In this document: positions 5,275 to 5,615 of the stretch, in pieces
Layout: every line of letters begins with the position of its first letter
Position numbering within the stretch: position 1 is the stretch's first letter
From: Chloroflexota bacterium
GTDB lineage: Bacteria > Chloroflexota > Dehalococcoidia > E44-bin15
DNA length: 5,615 nt
Direction: 5' to 3'
Assembly: GCA_015222405.1 (NCBI GenBank)
Contig: JADFVG010000213.1
Coordinates: forward strand, 1-5,615
Translations under genes and position numbers: made by a program
Notes under the pieces: generated by a model
What the model was told of the DNA's origin: nothing
The model's database searches: none
Seen by the model: only the letters and a program-made list of their open reading frames with translations

Positions 5275-5615
5275 GTGAGGAAGGGCCTTCAGGGAGGTAG
5301 CTACAAGCCGCTGTCCCAGCAGGATATAGCCCAAATCCACGACGCCTCGATGAGGGTCTTTGAGGAGGTGGGCTTCCAGGTCAATTCGGAGAAGGCGCTT
5401 GCCTTCTTCCGGGATGCCGGTGCTGAGGTCGACGACCACGTAGTGAGACTGCCCCAGGAGACAGTCATGGAGCTTGTGGCCGGGGCACCCTCGGAGGTTA
5501 CCCTTTACGGTCGCCAGCCGGAGCACCACATAACCCTGGGTGGAGCACGGGTATACGCTGGCACTGGAGGCACCGCCCTTTACGTCATCGACATGGCATC
5601 GGGAGAAAGGCGACA
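5275..5615 (+). CDS. MttB-family trimethylamine/quaternary amine:corrinoid methyltransferase, N-terminal part
   Basis: Partial gene cut by the right edge: 113 codons and two bases are visible. The sequence follows the N-terminus of MttB-family proteins. It has LSQQDIAQIHDASMRVFEEV (about residues 14-33), then GFQVNSEKALAFFRDAGAEV (34-53), a VRLPQETVMELVAGAPSEVTL block (about 57-77), and GGARVYAGTGGTALYVID (about 89-106). MttB enzymes transfer a methyl group from trimethylamine to a corrinoid protein. Pyrrolysine-free relatives such as MtgB act on glycine betaine, which fits the betaine-type transporter upstream. The start is taken as GTG 5275, with GGAG (5261-5264) and a G-run (5268-5272) ahead; the next in-frame ATG would remove conserved residues. 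Only six bases separate it from the upstream TAG, and both genes share a frame. The amber (pyrrolysine) position of true MttB, near residue 330, lies outside the window, so the subtype is undecided. Confidence 0.88.
   Translation, partial: MRKGLQGGSYKPLSQQDIAQIHDASMRVFEEVGFQVNSEKALAFFRDAGAEVDDHVVRLPQETVMELVAGAPSEVTLYGRQPEHHITLGGARVYAGTGGTALYVIDMASGERR

Noticed and set aside
5167..5529. A 120-codon minus-strand frame opposite the MttB-like gene
   Set aside because: The + strand here has unmistakable MttB-family sequence; the minus frame is a shadow with no family resemblance.

Overview
The window reads as accessory metabolic DNA from an anaerobic bacterium. All recognisable genes lie on the + strand. 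Most have purine-rich Shine-Dalgarno sequences, and G or C is common at third codon positions. A bacterial lipoprotein-type binding protein, a corrinoid-activation protein and an MttB-family methyltransferase together suggest a strict anaerobe with B12-dependent methyl transfer, such as a Chloroflexota, Desulfobacterota or Firmicutes lineage. The sequence alone does not fix the taxon.

Bases 1-2309 hold an OpuC/ProVWX-type uptake system for quaternary ammonium compounds such as glycine betaine, carnitine or choline. It consists of the C-terminal half of the ATPase with two CBS domains (cut by the left edge), one permease whose start overlaps the ATPase stop (ATGA), and a membrane-anchored binding protein. 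The second permease seen in many OpuC operons (OpuCD) is absent. Two leftover initiation-like sequences, one before and one just after the binding-protein gene, hint at rearrangement.

Bases 2310-3084 are a 775-base stretch with no convincing gene. It holds a perfect 14-bp palindrome, a 7-bp inverted repeat and a TTGACA-N17-TAAGAT promoter candidate in a row, then a pyrimidine-rich leader and a weaker second promoter candidate. This looks like the control region of the second gene group.

Bases 3085-5615 hold three closely spaced genes: an asparagine-synthetase-like protein that keeps its ATP site but has lost the glutaminase residues, a free-standing MetH-type B12 activation domain with a C-terminal cysteine cluster, and the start of an MttB-family methyltransferase (cut by the right edge). 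The last two are in the same reading frame, separated by a single TAG codon and two sense codons.

Together the genes suggest import of a methylated quaternary amine followed by corrinoid-dependent demethylation, with the activation protein keeping the corrinoid protein reduced or remethylated. The role of the asparagine-synthetase-like protein is the main open question. The corrinoid protein itself (MttC-like) and the rest of mttB would lie to the right of the window.
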